From: Rodentolepis nana
Taxonomy: Eukaryota; Platyhelminthes; Cestoda; Cyclophyllidea; Hymenolepididae
Reading direction: 5' to 3'
NCBI GenBank assembly: GCA_900617975.1
Contig: UZAE01000871.1
Span: 1-17,335, forward strand
Length of the DNA: 17,335 bases
The notes beneath the pieces were generated by a model. That model was not told the DNA's origin, did no database searches, and saw only the letters and a program-made list of their open reading frames with translations. The stretch's first letter is position 1. The number at the start of each line of letters is the position of its first letter. The position numbers and the translations under genes were made by a program. Positions 9,601-17,326 of the stretch are shown here, one piece after another.

Positions 9601-12600
9601 TTCGTATTGTCGATTTAGGAAGTCCAGACCGCGACTGAACGAAGTGAGAGGGAATCCACGAATACGTCAATGGCTGAAGTAGTTGTTGTCGACCAAGACC
9701 AAAATCAAAATCCTCCAGATGTACGGACTAGACCAACTGAAGTGTCTGAAGCTGTTGAAGTCATTCCTGTCGCTTCTTTAAACGGTGACAGCCAAGAGGT
9801 GGGGGAGCAGGAAGCAGAACCTGAGGCTGGAGTCGAACGGAATGTTGCTGCTAATCCTGAGTCTGAAATAATTCCCGTGAGTTGTGAATGCACCTATTCA
9901 ACCTTTTCCTTGGCCATTGCCATTTTTAACTTGGAGTTTGTTCTTCGGTATTATTAGGTGAATAAACTGGGAGATATGTACATGGTTGATCAAGTACAGC
10001 GAATAGTAGAGGGACGTGAACTTAATCGTTTGCCAGTCCCTATAGAAACGGTACCAGCAAATTCGATTGCTCCTTCCCTGGTTGAACACTATCATCCTCA
10101 ACGACATTCTTCTGAATCCGCTCTCGCTTTGTTCACTCCTCGTATTACTCCCGAATCTACCGACAACGGGTTCGAACACTTTCTTGAAAAACCACGTTAG
10201 TTGCATTTTTTATGTGCAAACCAGTTACTTGTAAGCCTGTTTCTCAAGCTGGCTAACTTTCGCATTCCTTGTTCTCCGTTTTAGCTTCATATGAGCTTGA
10301 ATTTGAACTTTTTGCCCGGCAGAAAGATGGAAGGATAGTGTCATCGGTTCTGATAGATGATACTGAAGTTCCAATTTTACACTACCTTCTGAGATTAGCC
10401 GAAAATGTTCTCTATTCCTCAGGGTCTGATGCGGAATTAGACTTGAATGACCCTCCTCTAGTGAGCTTAACTTTAGAGTATCGTATACGTGTTCCAAGTG
10501 TTAAACATCAGTCGGCGAAATCATTATCAAGACCGATCTTAAAAGCAGGTTCTTTCCTCTCCTCGAGGGATGTTCGCCTAGTTAATTTCCAAAGCAAACT
10601 ACTAGAAAATTTGGGTGTGTACACATCGTCAGGCGATATACCAAAACGAATGGAGAATCTGCTGGAAGTTGTTAGCCTCTTCTCAAAAATTTTCTCTCAA
10701 AGCAGTGAGAAATTGGACTTGAAGTCTTTCAGACTGAATCAGAAGTTGGATCGTCAATTGAAAGATGTTCTTGCGGTGTCGTCGGGAGGCGTACTGCCAG
10801 ATTGGTGCTTGAATTTGACCCAGTGTATCACACCCCTCTTCGACTATAACATTCGAATGAATCTCTTCCGTTCGTGCGCTTTCGGGTGTGCAAGGTCTCT
10901 GTTGTGGTTGAAAGAAATATTTCCAGGAGGTCCTAATACTGATGACGATACAGTTCGTGATTACTCTACAAGTAGTGTGGAGCTTGGCTATGCTTCCCGA
11001 ATTACGTCTCTTGTAGCTAGACAATTGTCTGGTCAAGACTCGGCACAACAACAAAACTCACTTGACCACCAACAGGATCCCTATGCTGAATATGAATTGG
11101 ATGATGAGACATTCAAATTTCACAGTAGAAATTGCAATTGTCGATATAGCACAGATATTGGTAGACTCTTCAAAAATTACGCCTTTGTACCGAGAGACTT
11201 GGAAGGGAAGGGGTCATTCTACGCTTGGGCAGAGCGCATAATGGATGAGCATGCAGAATGCAAACCTGAATTGGAGGTGCGTTTCCAAGGTAAGTCTTTC
11301 AATTTAATGTCATTTTGAACCAGCAGGTTAATGGTCTTCAAAATTTGACTTTCCTAATATTGCGAACTTGATTGGAATAGTCATCAGAAGTCGAAAAACA
11401 CTTGTGTATTTTTTTTCAGGCGAAGAGGGTACGGGCTCGGGACCCACATTAGAGTTCTACAATCTGATCTCATTAGAATTCCGTCGAGAGTCTCTAGGAA
11501 TGTGGGTTTCGTCCTATCGACTAGGAGAGTTTGTTCATCACGAGAATGGTCTCTTCCCTGCACCATATCCTAAAAATGCTGTTCCTTTGGAAGTAATCCG
11601 ACGGTTTTACATAATGGGCATTACCGTGGGAAAAGCCCTTCAAGATAGGCATCTTCTTGATCTCCCTCTCTCAAAGCCCTTCCTTCAACTGCTTGCAAAT
11701 TATGCCTCATCAGTTCAGAAATTGGAGAGTACTGTTGATTCGTCTGGATCTCTTGAAAGTAGCTTGAAACGCGCCACCAGTTTTGAGCAATCAAGGGAGA
11801 AGGCGCTTCTTGGAGAAGATGCGATGTTAATAGAAAGTAATAGCAATGTTAGAGGTGGACATTGGCTGACAGGTGTGTTAGACTTTGAAGACTTTGCTGA
11901 AATATACCCAGACAAAGCCACATTCTTCCGCCAATGGATGCAACATGCAGATGACGTCACTAATGTGTACCTAGAAAGTCTCTGCTTAACCATGTCATAT
12001 CAGCTTGCAAGTGGAGTATGTGTGAACATTTTCGAGTTGATTTTTTGCATTTTACTCGATCTGCTTTATTCAATCTCCTGTTTATTTTTCAGGAGGAAGT
12101 AACTCTTCAAGACGTCTATCCTTGGGAGTCATCTTTAGAAGGGGATGAAGACCTTGCACCAAGTGATATAAACCTTGGAAATTATAAGGATTACATTCGT
12201 CGAACCCTTGAATTCTGCCTAGATAAGGGTATTCGGGCACAGATGGACGCTTTTAAAGGTAAGGTCGTCGTCACATTGCCTTTTCAAATGTCATTTGAGA
12301 CTGCTAAAGTGTTGCTGTTGATGTTGATCTTGTTTTCCTCTCCGTTTTAGTTGGCCTTGAGCGTGTTTTGTCAATGCAGTGGCTATCTATTTTTACGAGC
12401 TCTGAATTGGGTGATCTCATCAGAGGTTCAGCAGATGTATCCTGGAATCGTCAGGAACTCCTCGAATACACCGAACCAGTCAATAACTACTCACGGGATT
12501 CACCCGGTTACCTTCTATTGATTGACGTTTTAACTGAAATGAATTCCGATGACAGACGGTCATTCCTTCGATTCGTAACCGGTACCTCGTGTCTTCCTGT

Positions 12601-12781
12601 TGGCGGTTTAAAGAACCTTCAACCCCGTTTGAAAGTTGCTAGGAAATCCTCTGAAGAAGGACCTTTTCCCAGCGTTAATACCTGTGCGCATTATCTCAAG
12701 ATGCCAGAATTCACAGACGCCCAGGACCTCTTTCGCTCTCTCAAGATTTCTATGTCCCAAACTGGCTTTCATCTCAACTAG
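2359..12781 (+). CDS. HECTD1: HECTD1-like HECT-type E3 ubiquitin ligase, complete, 20 exons
   Basis: The product transfers ubiquitin from an E2, through a catalytic Cys thioester, to substrate lysines; animal HECTD1 acts mainly in the cytoplasm. Exons by hand: 2359-2715, 2792-3242, 3310-3633, 3707-4620, 4706-4750, 4861-4884, 4997-5026, 5394-5607, 5684-6239, 6325-6694, 6773-7446, 7529-8312, 8610-8921, 9398-9526, 9619-9876, 9958-10195, 10285-11289, 11420-12015, 12093-12258, 12351-12781. They sum to 7878 nt, 2625 residues plus stop, with phases agreeing at every junction. All introns are GT-AG except intron 11 (apparently GC-AG). Colinear matches to remembered human HECTD1 include LVVVDL near residue 100, GEEGTGSGPTLEFY at the exon 17/18 join, TEPVNNYSRDSPGYL, and the GFHLN end. 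The start is the first in-frame ATG after an in-frame TAA at 2350; the ATG at 2365 has a better Kozak context. Least certain joins: intron 9 donor, intron 11 donor, and the microexons. Confidence 0.93.
3707..4000 (+). other. HECTD1: Ankyrin repeats of HECTD1 (5' part of exon 4)
   Basis: Roughly residues 378-475 carry two to three ankyrin repeats. The loops and helices read DNQDQSILAWAAAYSNVEIV, then ALATAAAFGRKSICEILLEAGANP, matching human [20 protein letters not shown] and the [20 protein letters not shown] repeat. Several canonical positions are altered, for example an Ile-Leu-Ala-Trp in place of the TPLH-type motif, as in human HECTD1. Exon 4 continues into another helical stretch and ends in a Ser/Asp/Glu/Asn-rich tail just before the microexons. 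Confidence 0.85.
4706..4750 (+). other. HECTD1: Microexon 5 of HECTD1, 45 nt
   Basis: The exon lies between an acceptor ending CATAG (4701-4705) and a strong GTAAGA donor at 4751. Phase 0 at both ends, it encodes PGPEDETENGFGGIQ. This acidic peptide continues the D/E-rich tail of exon 4 and sits where human HECTD1 has an acidic linker (GPSSDDENEEE). Exon 4 itself ends at 4620 on a GTAAGC donor and would stop two codons later if read through, so downstream splicing is required. No transcript evidence is available to me. Confidence 0.7.
4861..4884 (+). other. HECTD1: Microexon 6 of HECTD1, 24 nt
   Basis: This exon is preceded by a T-rich tract ending TTTTTTCTAG (to 4860) and followed by a GTATGT donor at 4885. 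It is eight codons long, phase 0 at both ends, and encodes ASKLPDPP. The supporting signs are the strong paired splice sites and preserved frame; the peptide itself is too short for homology. It could be optional. Confidence 0.6.
4997..5026 (+). other. HECTD1: Microexon 7 of HECTD1, 30 nt
   Basis: The exon is preceded by a pyrimidine-rich tract ending ATTTAG (to 4996) and followed by a GTAAGC donor at 5027. It is ten codons, phase 0 at both ends, encoding PRVYQRPSGI. A 367-nt T-rich intron follows before exon 8, where clear homology resumes (FETWQQWSVV, compared with human [10 protein letters not shown]). Confidence 0.6.
5394..6239 (+). other. HECTD1: Beta-rich middle region of HECTD1 (exons 8-9)
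   Basis: Residues 716 to about 971. Exon 8 reads FETWQQWSVVVFGGILFIFS and ERAAVMILLESGNK, aligned with human [20 protein letters not shown] and AAALELSNGSNG. Exon 9 begins EELWEKVVYLVSKFR (human SEFLEKLQRAR) and then has a basic, Ser/Arg-rich linker (RRRSRSQERRQ) before a second, weakly similar beta-rich stretch. The join across intron 8 (5608-5683) is phase 1, restoring Gly. The exon 9 end at 6239 was chosen because GTTCGT there is the donor that keeps exon 10 in its homologous frame; a donor two bases upstream leads to a stop. Confidence 0.75.
6304..6316 (+). repeat. Run of 13 C in the pyrimidine tract of intron 9
   Basis: Thirteen consecutive C, then TTTTATAG and exon 10 at 6325. The run forms most of the polypyrimidine tract of this acceptor and is prone to length change. 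Confidence 0.9.
6325..7446 (+). other. HECTD1: Second helical region of HECTD1 (exons 10-11)
   Basis: Residues 972-1319. Exon 10 contains GSRAIHLDVLNLASKLTS (human PRGVVVTLRNIATQLES). It then reads HHEIASSNLVSAILLCLSSK, matching human [20 protein letters not shown]. Exon 11 contains ESLDQTECLPLHIFEQL-type sequence (here LDSLDQTECLPLHIF; human LESIERLPLHLYD) and ends at NKW, equivalent to human AKQW. The exon 10/11 join is phase 0 across a 78-nt GT-AG intron. This region bridges the middle beta domains and the jelly-roll; no enzymatic motif is seen. Confidence 0.8.
7447..7528 (+). other. Intron 11, apparent GC-AG intron
   Basis: The homologous reading needs exon 11 to end ...AAA TG and exon 12 to begin G GAT, giving Lys-Trp-Asp (human QWYDFDR at the same place). 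The intron then starts GCAAGT, which is the consensus form of the minor GC donor, and ends TATAG. The only in-frame GT alternative is GTAAAG at 7477; that would add ten residues with no human counterpart and leave a 52-nt intron, shorter than any other in the gene. Confidence 0.6.
7529..8312 (+). other. HECTD1: SUN / F5/8-type C jelly-roll region of HECTD1 (exon 12)
   Basis: Residues 1320-1581. A first block, VRWLGTCGGKAVEWRNP (human IYWIGTNAKTAYEWVNP), precedes the discoidin-like domain at about residues 1430-1577. That domain reads GTRWTFETGVHIIPSVFQV, then a block ending MIKHWCLQGSENGRLW, and later FRVFRI and GFDLFGTVK. The human counterparts are NAWFAIDLGLWVIPSAYTL, RNWVFQVSKDGQNW, WRHVRI and GFELYGTVN. 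The domain is thought to bind partners or ligands. Exon 12 ends at phase 0 with AAT before GTAAGC. Confidence 0.85.
8386..8473. repeat. Inverted repeat of G- and C-runs in intron 12
   Basis: GGGGGGGGGCAT (8386-8397) is the exact reverse complement of ATGCCCCCCCCC (8462-8473). A 12-bp GC-rich stem with a 64-nt loop could form within intron 12 (8313-8609). Confidence 0.8.
8922..9397 (+). other. Intron 13 (476 nt), longest in the gene
   Basis: It starts with a GTAGGT donor after GAT and ends with TTTTTAG before GTTGACGAAGAA. Most other introns in this gene are 67-130 nt, so it is expanded. Its first 110 bases hold a possible tRNA-derived fragment on the minus strand; in the remainder I see no coding potential. 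Confidence 0.7.
8990..9029 (-). repeat. Possible degraded tRNA-derived (SINE-like) fragment in intron 13
   Basis: On the minus strand the sequence reads TGGCGTAGCGATTAGG (9028-9013), which fits the pol III A-box pattern TRGCNNAGY. It is followed by GGGATCGGAATTC (9002-8990), which resembles a B-box (GGTTCGAATCC) with changes. The boxes are closer together than in a real tRNA, and no cloverleaf or anticodon stem can be drawn, so this is not a functional tRNA. It may be an eroded SINE head that expanded this intron, or a chance match. Confidence 0.25.
10285..11289 (+). other. HECTD1: Pre-HECT region and start of the HECT N-lobe (exon 17)
   Basis: Residues 1894-2228. The exon opens SYELEFELFARQKDGRIVS, aligned with a conserved beta-rich block of human HECTD1, continues through helical segments, and contains GGVLPDWCLNLTQCITPLF (human [20 protein letters not shown]) and FRSCAFGCARSLLWLK (human FTCTAFGASRAIVWLQ). 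The last part, FYAWAERIMDEH then LEVRFQG, is the start of the HECT fold. A short Cys-rich NCNC stretch near residue 2180 is of unknown meaning. Phase 1 at both joins: CCT (Pro) with exon 16, GGC (Gly) with exon 18. Confidence 0.85.
11208..12781 (+). other. HECTD1: HECT catalytic domain (end of exon 17 to exon 20)
   Basis: Approximately residues 2200-2625. The N-lobe, which docks the E2, includes GEEGTGSGPTLEFY, GLFPAPYP (human GLFTAPFP), LLDLPLSKPFLQLL (human LVDLPISKPFFKLM), and GVLDFEDFAEIYPDKA (human GILTWEDFELVNPHRA). A Ser-rich insert lies near residues 2325-2365, as in human. Exon 20 carries EYTEPVNNYSRDSPGYL, RFVTGTSCLPVGGLKNL, and the catalytic Cys 2594 (codon TGT 12683-12685) in SVNTCAHYLKMPEF. 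The protein ends GFHLN. All hallmarks of an active ligase are present, so I infer the enzyme is catalytically competent. Confidence 0.92.
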
Positions 12782-13652
12782 AGTGCTTCTTTTGTTTACT
12801 TATATTTTGTATTAGTTTTGTACAGCCGCACTATATTATCACGACTGAAGAATGTGTAAAGCGAACGTTGTCAATGGCGTAGTTTTTTCTACGGTTAGCT
12901 TAACCATAACCATTTATTATTAGTAAAATATGGCTTAGATAGCCCTAATGATTAAAAATTAATTTTCAGCATATTGCTAAAATGTCTCAATTCCATCTCT
13001 CGTTGCCATTGAATAGTCTGGGTTTGTTCCATTCTGGAATAATCGTGACAATTTTGATGAAACGACAGCAAATGCCAGCAAAGAAATGTTTGAATCATTC
13101 CACCCCCACTTCCCCCCCCCCCTCCATTCGAGGTTATAAACTTGTAACTTGGAGACCACCTCAAGGTTAATAAACCGCGATCACGAAGAGTGAAATGAGG
13201 AAGTGAGAATATTCTTCTAATTATTAAACGAGGTTGGAACTGAAGGCTATGTTATGGTCGCTATCAGGTCAGACCATTGAGAGTGTGTAATTATGGCGAC
13301 TTAAACGAAATTTATTAGAATGGCAATTTATGCTTCAGTTGAATAGGATCTTTCTGAAGACAGAAGGCCTAGAAGAAGACACTGTTTTAAATCACCTGTG
13401 CAAGGCATATTTTCATCCGGAAATTCTAATGATGCCCAACTTAGTGATAATAAAGCTTATGTGCGTAAAAGTTGAATGCAGAAGACTGCCATCTTTCTTT
13501 GCCTATTTCAGAATATATATGGTTTGATCATCAGATGTACTTGCGTATTTTCAAGGGTGTGACAGCTAGAACGTGTCTCTTTCTATTAGCACATTCTCTA
13601 AAGTGCAAATCAACCTTAAACTGTCTTTGACAGGAGCTATCATAGAAGTCCC
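12782..13652. other. 3' UTR and downstream non-coding region
   Basis: AT-rich sequence after the HECTD1 stop, containing the candidate poly(A) signals and a run of 11 C at 13112-13122. Open stretches here are short and show no recognisable protein. Confidence 0.5.
12922..13174 (+). terminator. Candidate polyadenylation signals after HECTD1
   Basis: The stop codon ends at 12781. Possible signals downstream are AGTAAA at 12922-12927, ATTAAA at 12951-12956 and the canonical AATAAA at 13169-13174. The first two would give a 3' UTR of about 160-200 nt and the last about 410 nt. Which is used cannot be told from sequence. Confidence 0.4.
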
Positions 13653-13665
13653 TGAAGGGGGATAT
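13653..13665. repeat. Target-site duplication, left, copy 1
   Basis: TGAAGGGGGATAT; its partner at 13966-13978 differs by two G/A changes. The decay suggests an old insertion. Confidence 0.6.
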
Positions 13666-13965
13666 TTATTGATTTCAAGTGACAGGCGTTTTGATAGTTA
13701 TCATTAGGCCTTCAGTTGACTTTGGGCTTCACAGAGGGGAGGAGCATCAAAGTGAAAAAAGTCGAGAGGAGGGGGGGGGGAACAGATGAGTGTTTCAAAG
13801 ACAAAGGTAGAAAAATGGTGAGGAGAGTACTGTGAAATTAGTTGAATAATGACATGCAGTGAGGTCATGGCAGTTTGAAGTGAGAAGTCAACTGTAGGTT
13901 TATAGACAGTATGAGTAAACATTGCCCAGGGTACACCACGTGGACGTAAGTCTATCGCACACCCC
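13666..13965 (-). mobile_element. SINE-like retroposon copy 1 (older)
   Basis: About 300 bp, clearly related to 16981-17313 in the same orientation. Shared blocks include TTTCAA.TG.CAGGC, CACAGAGGGGAGGAG, GTCGAGAG, TTGCCCAGGGT, CACCACGTGGA and GTAAGTCTATCGCACACCCC. It is flanked by TGAAGGGGGATAT (13653-13665) and TGAAGAGGAATAT (13966-13978), a 13-bp target-site duplication with two transitions. The TTTATT end marks the 3' tail, so the element reads on the minus strand. It contains a run of 10 G (13771-13780) that copy 2 lacks. There is no protein-coding capacity. Confidence 0.75.
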
Positions 13966-13978
13966 TGAAGAGGAATAT
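13966..13978. repeat. Target-site duplication, right, copy 1
   Basis: TGAAGAGGAATAT, directly after the element end CACACCCC. Confidence 0.6.
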
Positions 13979-14016
13979 CAAAAATTGTCTTATATTTAGA
14001 AAGCCGCTAGCATTTC

Positions 14017-14034
14017 TATATATGTACATATATA
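14017..14034. repeat. 18-bp AT palindrome
   Basis: TATATATGTACATATATA is a perfect palindrome centred on GTAC, close to simple (TA)n sequence and probably of no special function. Confidence 0.85.
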
Positions 14035-15344
14035 TCCTAATTCCGAGAAAGAAGGACTCAACCGACCCAAATTACGGATATCACGTGATAGAGTTCAGTT
14101 TTCTGTAAAGTCATGGAAGACCTCAATTAACTTTGAGCTGACAAATTATAGCATTCCTGACCTCTTCTTTTTTCTGTGACTATTTAACCAAATAGTTAAC
14201 CCGCCACGACTTGTGTTGAGCTTATACGTCAATCTTGAGAGAATGGTAAATTATGAAATTTAATGCCTTCATTCCAAATTCTGGAATACTCGTTCGATTT
14301 ATACCGCTTCACGCTGTTCTTAATAGTGTAATACAAAGATTGGCAAAAATAAAGATCACTAAATAACAAGTTACAATGAACAATAGAGGTTAACTTAGTG
14401 AGAGATTAAAATGCACTTAATGAGAACAAAGATCGACTGAATTTAGCCAAGGCGAAGACTAAATAGAATCGGTGCATAACTTTGTCGAATGGAGTGATAG
14501 TGGTAATTCTGGCCGTTTTGACGACCGTTAAGCTGGCAAAATTTTCTCAATTCAGACCCAAAAAACATTCAAACAAATTAGGAGTTTCAGATGAATGTAC
14601 ATCTGCGCTAACAGTCAGTTGGAGAAATCAATTTTAACCCCCAATTTTCTGAGTTTTGATTTGCATTGTGTGCGCGTAGATAGAAGACCTAGTGAAGGGT
14701 ATTGAAGCAATTTTGTAAAAATGTCATTATTTCTGAAATCACCTTACTTATTTGACTTGGTCAGAAACTATCACGCAATATGTCAATCTGAAGATTATTC
14801 CGCCCTTAAATTTCGTCTAAGAAAGGGAGTTAATGTTTGATTAAATTGATCCCTCTGGTTTAATTTATTCAATTCATATTAAGGATAGTCGCTTGTTGTA
14901 GTCAATTTAATTGGAGTCAAACGTAATCAATCAACGAATCAGGATAATTCCTATCAAATGATCTATTGATTATCCTTCAAGCTTTGGCGCAGTGTAAATG
15001 AACAGGGATTCCTAAATGTCACAATCACATGATGCAATAGCGCGCAATTTGCATACGAAAAATCAGTAATTCCAGGTAAACAACTGTTTCCTAAATGGTA
15101 TCTAAGGCGAACCTTGATTGACCATTTTTACCACCTCTCCCCCTAATGCCTACCAACTTTGTTTATCCGAGTTGATTCTCACCCAAATGGATTCTACTAG
15201 CCATCTTTTCTGTGGCAGTCTTACCCTCTGCGTCACCAACATTTTAAATAACGCGTTATTTACTTCCTTGTTAGACGCATTGACTTCACACTATAACCCT
15301 TTATAAGCAAGTATTTAAATGCGTGATACCACAGGTTTGGTCAA

Positions 15345-15360
15345 CCCCCCCCCTCCCCCC
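15345..15360. repeat. C-rich tract downstream of HECTD1
   Basis: Nine C, one T, then six C, in otherwise AT-rich non-coding DNA. Confidence 0.9.
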
Positions 15361-16616
15361 TATTATACTACTTTTTCTGACAGTACGTTCAATTCCAGCC
15401 TGTGTGTTCTTCCTAGAATACAAATATAACCTTCGTGTTACGCAATTCCTTGTAATTCTAGTCCATTGCAAGGGGTATTGCGCTATTCCAATAAAATAAA
15501 TTTAGGTTAAATTGGCAAGCTTCTGCAAATTTCACTTCACCAATAATTTGCAGCTTAAAATATTACAATTCACATTTGGGAGTATATCAGATCACGCCAT
15601 AAGTGTGAGATGTGCGTAAAGTGAAGAAGGACCGAACTCTGCATTAAGGCTACTTAAGACTCCTGATCAGATTAGACAACATATTCCATCACAGGACCAT
15701 CGATCTAACCGAAGGCGAATAGGAATAAGAACAAACATTTTATTGTAAAACAAGAGTAAGAAATGTAAGAAAACGAATGATTAGGACGCAAAGTAAAGTT
15801 GACAACTTTGAGGACAATTAATTGCAAATCTTTTTTTAAGTAATTAAGATAATGCAGACATATGGATCAATATATGTTCCCAATAGAAATCTGCAATTGT
15901 AATAGAAGATTTCATTCGCCTTATGAAAGGAACCTGTTTTCAAGTAATTTTTAGAAGGAGAATTTACAACTGGGCCATCGGATTTTCCCTTTGGGTCTAT
16001 GCAGACATCTCTTCGCTACGACAACGGAAGGTTGTAGGGTTTCTTTATGGCTGTCCGGGAACCAAATGAGGAAGGTGGAAAATCACTTGGAGATGGCGTG
16101 TGAGTAAACAGAGTAGGTTTGCATAAATTAAAAGCCCCTGATGAATAGCTAATGACACCCAGCAATGATCACGCTGTGATATTTAGGTCCTTTAACCACC
16201 TCAGTTGTAAACAGACCACTTGGGATGGCTTAATAGTACCCCACTGTAACTTAAGATCACAGTAGAAATCAAACTGATCCTATTTTGAAGGTTGAGCAGG
16301 TCTTAATAGATGGTTGTGTAAAAAGGGTAGCAGATTCGCGAGGACAAAAGAAATTTGAAATAAGGAAAAATTTAGTTTAGTTGTCCACTGCATCCTTAAC
16401 AAAGCAAAATTGATCCATCTTGTAATTTGCCATATTTGTTTTTTTGATCTGTCGATTCGTCAATTCTAACAATTGACCTTTAATTATGAAATTCACAAGG
16501 GATAAGGCGTTCAATTAAAATGGTAAGTTATTTTCAAACATGGACAAATTTAGGTGTATGAATGCGTTGAAGAGGTCGAAAGCACACAGGATAGTCACAG
16601 CAGACATGCATTACTC

Positions 16617-16637
16617 CCGTTGGATAATATCCAACGG
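16617..16637. repeat. Perfect 10-bp inverted repeat with 1-nt centre
   Basis: CCGTTGGATA and TATCCAACGG flank a single A (16627). It could be a cruciform, a hairpin in RNA, or a dyad-symmetric protein site. No gene is attached to it. Confidence 0.9.
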
Positions 16638-16967
16638 TGAGATGAATTCTGATCATCTTTATAGAAAGGAATGAGTATGTGGAGCCTGTGTAGCAAGTAA
16701 ATCGCTGGGGCTTCATGAAAACAGAGTTTTTTTGACCTACCTAATGCAGCAAGTAAAATGATAGCATGCATAAGTGAAGTCATAACCTACTTAGCTCATT
16801 TGTTGTAAAACCACTGTCAATTCACAGTAAAAAAGCCTCATTGAATTCTTCATGATCTGAGAATATTTGCTCCAACAATCGAATTAACTACAATAACAGA
16901 CGAAGGAAATGCTACTGAATTAAAACAGTCCACCAGTAGAACTCAAGGTGGCGAGTTGCATGTATGG

Positions 16968-16980
16968 TCTTTATGTATAG
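16968..16980. repeat. Target-site duplication, left, copy 2
   Basis: TCTTTATGTATAG, identical to 17314-17326; the following T may also belong to the duplication. Confidence 0.85.
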
Positions 16981-17313
16981 TTTATTTATTTATTTATTTC
17001 AAATGGCAGGCATTATGATAGGTATCATTAGCCCTTTAGTTGACTTCGGGCTACACAGAGGGGAGGAGGAACATCCAACTGGTAAAAAAGTCGAGAGGGG
17101 GAAGAATAATGATTCACAGACGTAAAAGAGACAGACGGACACAAAGGTAGAGAAAAAGGTGAGGTGAATACTGTGGAATTATTCGAATATGAAATTCAAT
17201 AGGGTCATGGTAGTTTGAAGTCCGAAGTCAACTGCCGATTTATAGACTTTTTTGCCGTATGAGTATACGTTGCCCAGGGTGCACCACGTGGAGGTAAGTC
17301 TATCGCACACCCC
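16981..17313 (-). mobile_element. SINE-like retroposon copy 2 (younger), tail (TTTA)n
   Basis: 333 bp bounded by a perfect 13-bp target-site duplication, TCTTTATGTATAG, at 16968-16980 and 17314-17326. The + strand begins with four TTTA units plus TTT (16981-16999), which on the minus strand is an A-rich tail. There are no terminal inverted repeats and no coding capacity. Tail, variable duplication and lack of inverted repeats point to LINE-driven retroposition of a non-autonomous element. I do not recognise the family and see no clear pol III A/B boxes or hammerhead core. Confidence 0.8.
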
Positions 17314-17326
17314 TCTTTATGTATAG
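17314..17326. repeat. Target-site duplication, right, copy 2
   Basis: TCTTTATGTATAG directly after the element end CACACCCC, identical to 16968-16980. Confidence 0.85.

Larger units (their letters stand above)
8610..10195 (+). other. HECTD1: Disordered linker of HECTD1 (exons 13-16)
   Basis: Residues 1582-1893. Exon 13 starts with a Lys/Arg-rich stretch (KKKPTPKRRQR, possibly a nuclear-localisation-like patch) and then turns acidic and Ser/Pro-rich. Exon 14 (VDEEGRTDN...) and exon 15 (Glu/Val/Pro-rich, EVGEQEAEPEAGVER) continue this low-complexity character. Exons 13, 14 and 15 are 312, 129 and 258 nt, all phase 0 at both ends. Homology to human is by position and composition only. The MIB/HERC2 domain expected just after the jelly-roll is not seen. 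Exon 16 ends with one base of a split Pro codon (phase 1). Confidence 0.75.
13979..16967. other. AT-rich intergenic region between the two retroposon copies
   Basis: Nearly 3 kb with no supported gene on either strand. The longest open stretches (about 60 codons, at 15118-15306 and 16534-16783) show no recognisable domain or exon-like splice context. The region holds the AT palindrome, the C-rich tract and the 21-bp inverted repeat listed separately. Confidence 0.5.

Noticed and set aside
12580..12610. The Cys in VTGTSCLPVGG considered as the HECT active site.
   Set aside because: By alignment this is the TGxxxxPxGG loop. The catalytic Cys is the one in NTCAHYLKMPEF, 31 residues from the C-terminus, as in human HECTD1.
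15118..15306. Plus-strand 62-codon open stretch in the downstream intergenic region.
   Set aside because: No homology or domain is recognised and there are no flanking coding exons.
13666..17313. Hammerhead ribozyme, as found in some flatworm SINEs, in the retroposon copies.
   Set aside because: No CTGATGA core with a matching GAAA was seen on the element strand.
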